Assembly (NCBI GenBank): GCA_021847165.1
Contig: JAJZUH010000130.1
Location: 1 to 5,719 of the forward strand
Reading direction: 5' to 3'
Source of the DNA: Pseudomonadota bacterium
GTDB taxonomy: Bacteria > Pseudomonadota > Gammaproteobacteria > Burkholderiales > Gallionellaceae
Length of the DNA stretch: 5,719 nucleotides
The notes beneath the pieces are model-generated. The model worked only from the letters and a program-made list of their open reading frames with translations. It did not search any database and was not told the DNA's origin. The translations under genes were made by a program, and so were the position numbers. The stretch's first letter is position 1. Each line of letters starts with the position of its first letter. This document shows positions 5,121-5,719 of this stretch, piece after piece.

Positions 5121-5719
5121 CGTTTCCTCGCCAGAAATACGGTCACTTCTTCGCGGTCGTGGTAGAGCTGCTTCGCTTCCAGCCGGTAGCGCAAGCCTTT
5201 TGCGTTGATGGCCGCGCGGATGCCATTGAGTGCTTCATGCAGCGCCGCGACGCGTTTTTTCATCGGCAGCTTGAGGTTGAAGACGGCGCGCTGCGTCAGG
5301 CCGTTGACGAACCATTCCGTCATCAATGCCGCAACCCTTTGCGGCTGTTCCACCATGTCGCACACCAGCCAGTCGACGGGGCGCTGCGGACGGAAACGGA
5401 AGCCGTCCTGGCGCAGGTGCCTGATGGAGGGATGGGCTGCCGCAGCGCCCTTGAGCGGGCCGTTATCCACCGCAATGACTTTCAGGCCGCGCTGCGCCAG
5501 TTGCCAGGTCCAGCCACCGGGCGCGGCGCCCAGATCCACGGCGGTCATGCCCGGTTTCAGCCATAACGCCTGTTCCTTCCGGTCGAGGAAAACCTCGAAC
5601 GCTTCCGCGAGCTTGAGATAGGAACGGCTCGGCGCATCGCCGGCCATGCTGACCCGCTGGATGCCATTCAGGGCAGCCGAGCTGTTGAGCGGATCGCTGG
5701 TGGCGATCAGCGCGCGCTG
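5117..5719 (-). CDS. rlmM: 23S rRNA C2498 2'-O-ribose methyltransferase RlmM (N-terminal part outside window)
   Basis: The last 200 codons of RlmM (YgdE), whose E. coli homologue has 366 residues; it methylates the 2'-OH of C2498 in 23S rRNA using S-adenosylmethionine. The frame is open to the window edge: codons before the ATG at 5647 read NGIQRVSMAGDAPSRSYLKL, continuing the family pattern, so ATG 5647 is internal and the true start is upstream of 5719. Landmarks in the fragment are APSRSYLKL (29-37), the SAM-binding VDLGAAPGGWTWQL (61-74), VDNGPLK (84-90), VCDMVE (119-124), NLKLPMKK (148-155) and YHDREEVTVF (186-195). The lysines, Asp of CDM and Glu of DREE are consistent with the K-D-K-E catalytic set of the RrmJ-like fold. 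It is convergent with the small gene, with a 4-base overlap and no room for a terminator between them. Confidence 0.96.
   Translation of the reverse strand, partial: QRALIATSDPLNSSAALNGIQRVSMAGDAPSRSYLKLAEAFEVFLDRKEQALWLKPGMTAVDLGAAPGGWTWQLAQRGLKVIAVDNGPLKGAAAAHPSIRHLRQDGFRFRPQRPVDWLVCDMVEQPQRVAALMTEWFVNGLTQRAVFNLKLPMKKRVAALHEALNGIRAAINAKGLRYRLEAKQLYHDREEVTVFLARKR

Overview
The window is GC-rich, densely packed chromosomal DNA holding conserved housekeeping genes. The protein sequences suggest a betaproteobacterium, perhaps of the Nitrosomonadales/Gallionellaceae type. This is an inference from sequence style: a UvrB tail followed at once by a low-molecular-weight tyrosine phosphatase, an RNase E of about 830 residues with an Arg/Gly/Glu-rich tail, and RluC and RlmM of proteobacterial type. 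No mobile element, CRISPR array, tRNA or rRNA gene was seen.

Layout from left to right. The + strand opens with the last 119 residues of uvrB (1-360), followed almost without a gap by a low-molecular-weight protein tyrosine phosphatase (369-857). A perfectly palindromic hairpin with T-runs on both strands (882-911) separates this pair from the convergent rne gene (929-3433, - strand; RNase E, 834 aa). A 361-bp divergent intergenic region (3434-3794) lies between rne and rluC (3795-4733, + strand; 23S rRNA pseudouridine synthase). It contains an inverted repeat able to mask the rne ribosome-binding site and an AT-rich palindrome that may be a core promoter. A short spacer with a strong hairpin and a possible promoter leads to a small uncharacterised gene (4797-5120) whose product has paired Asp-Arg-Arg motifs. 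Its stop codon overlaps the stop codon of the convergent rlmM gene (5117-5719, - strand, 5' end beyond the window; 23S rRNA C2498 2'-O-methyltransferase).

The theme of the right two thirds is RNA metabolism. RNase E matures rRNA and turns over mRNA, while RluC and RlmM both modify 23S rRNA near the peptidyl-transferase centre. The left end is DNA repair plus a phosphatase. I found no sign of an undescribed multi-gene system. The points most worth a second look are the possible self-masking leader of rne, short repeated motifs in the RNase E tail, the small DRR-motif protein, and the alternative hairpins in front of its gene.
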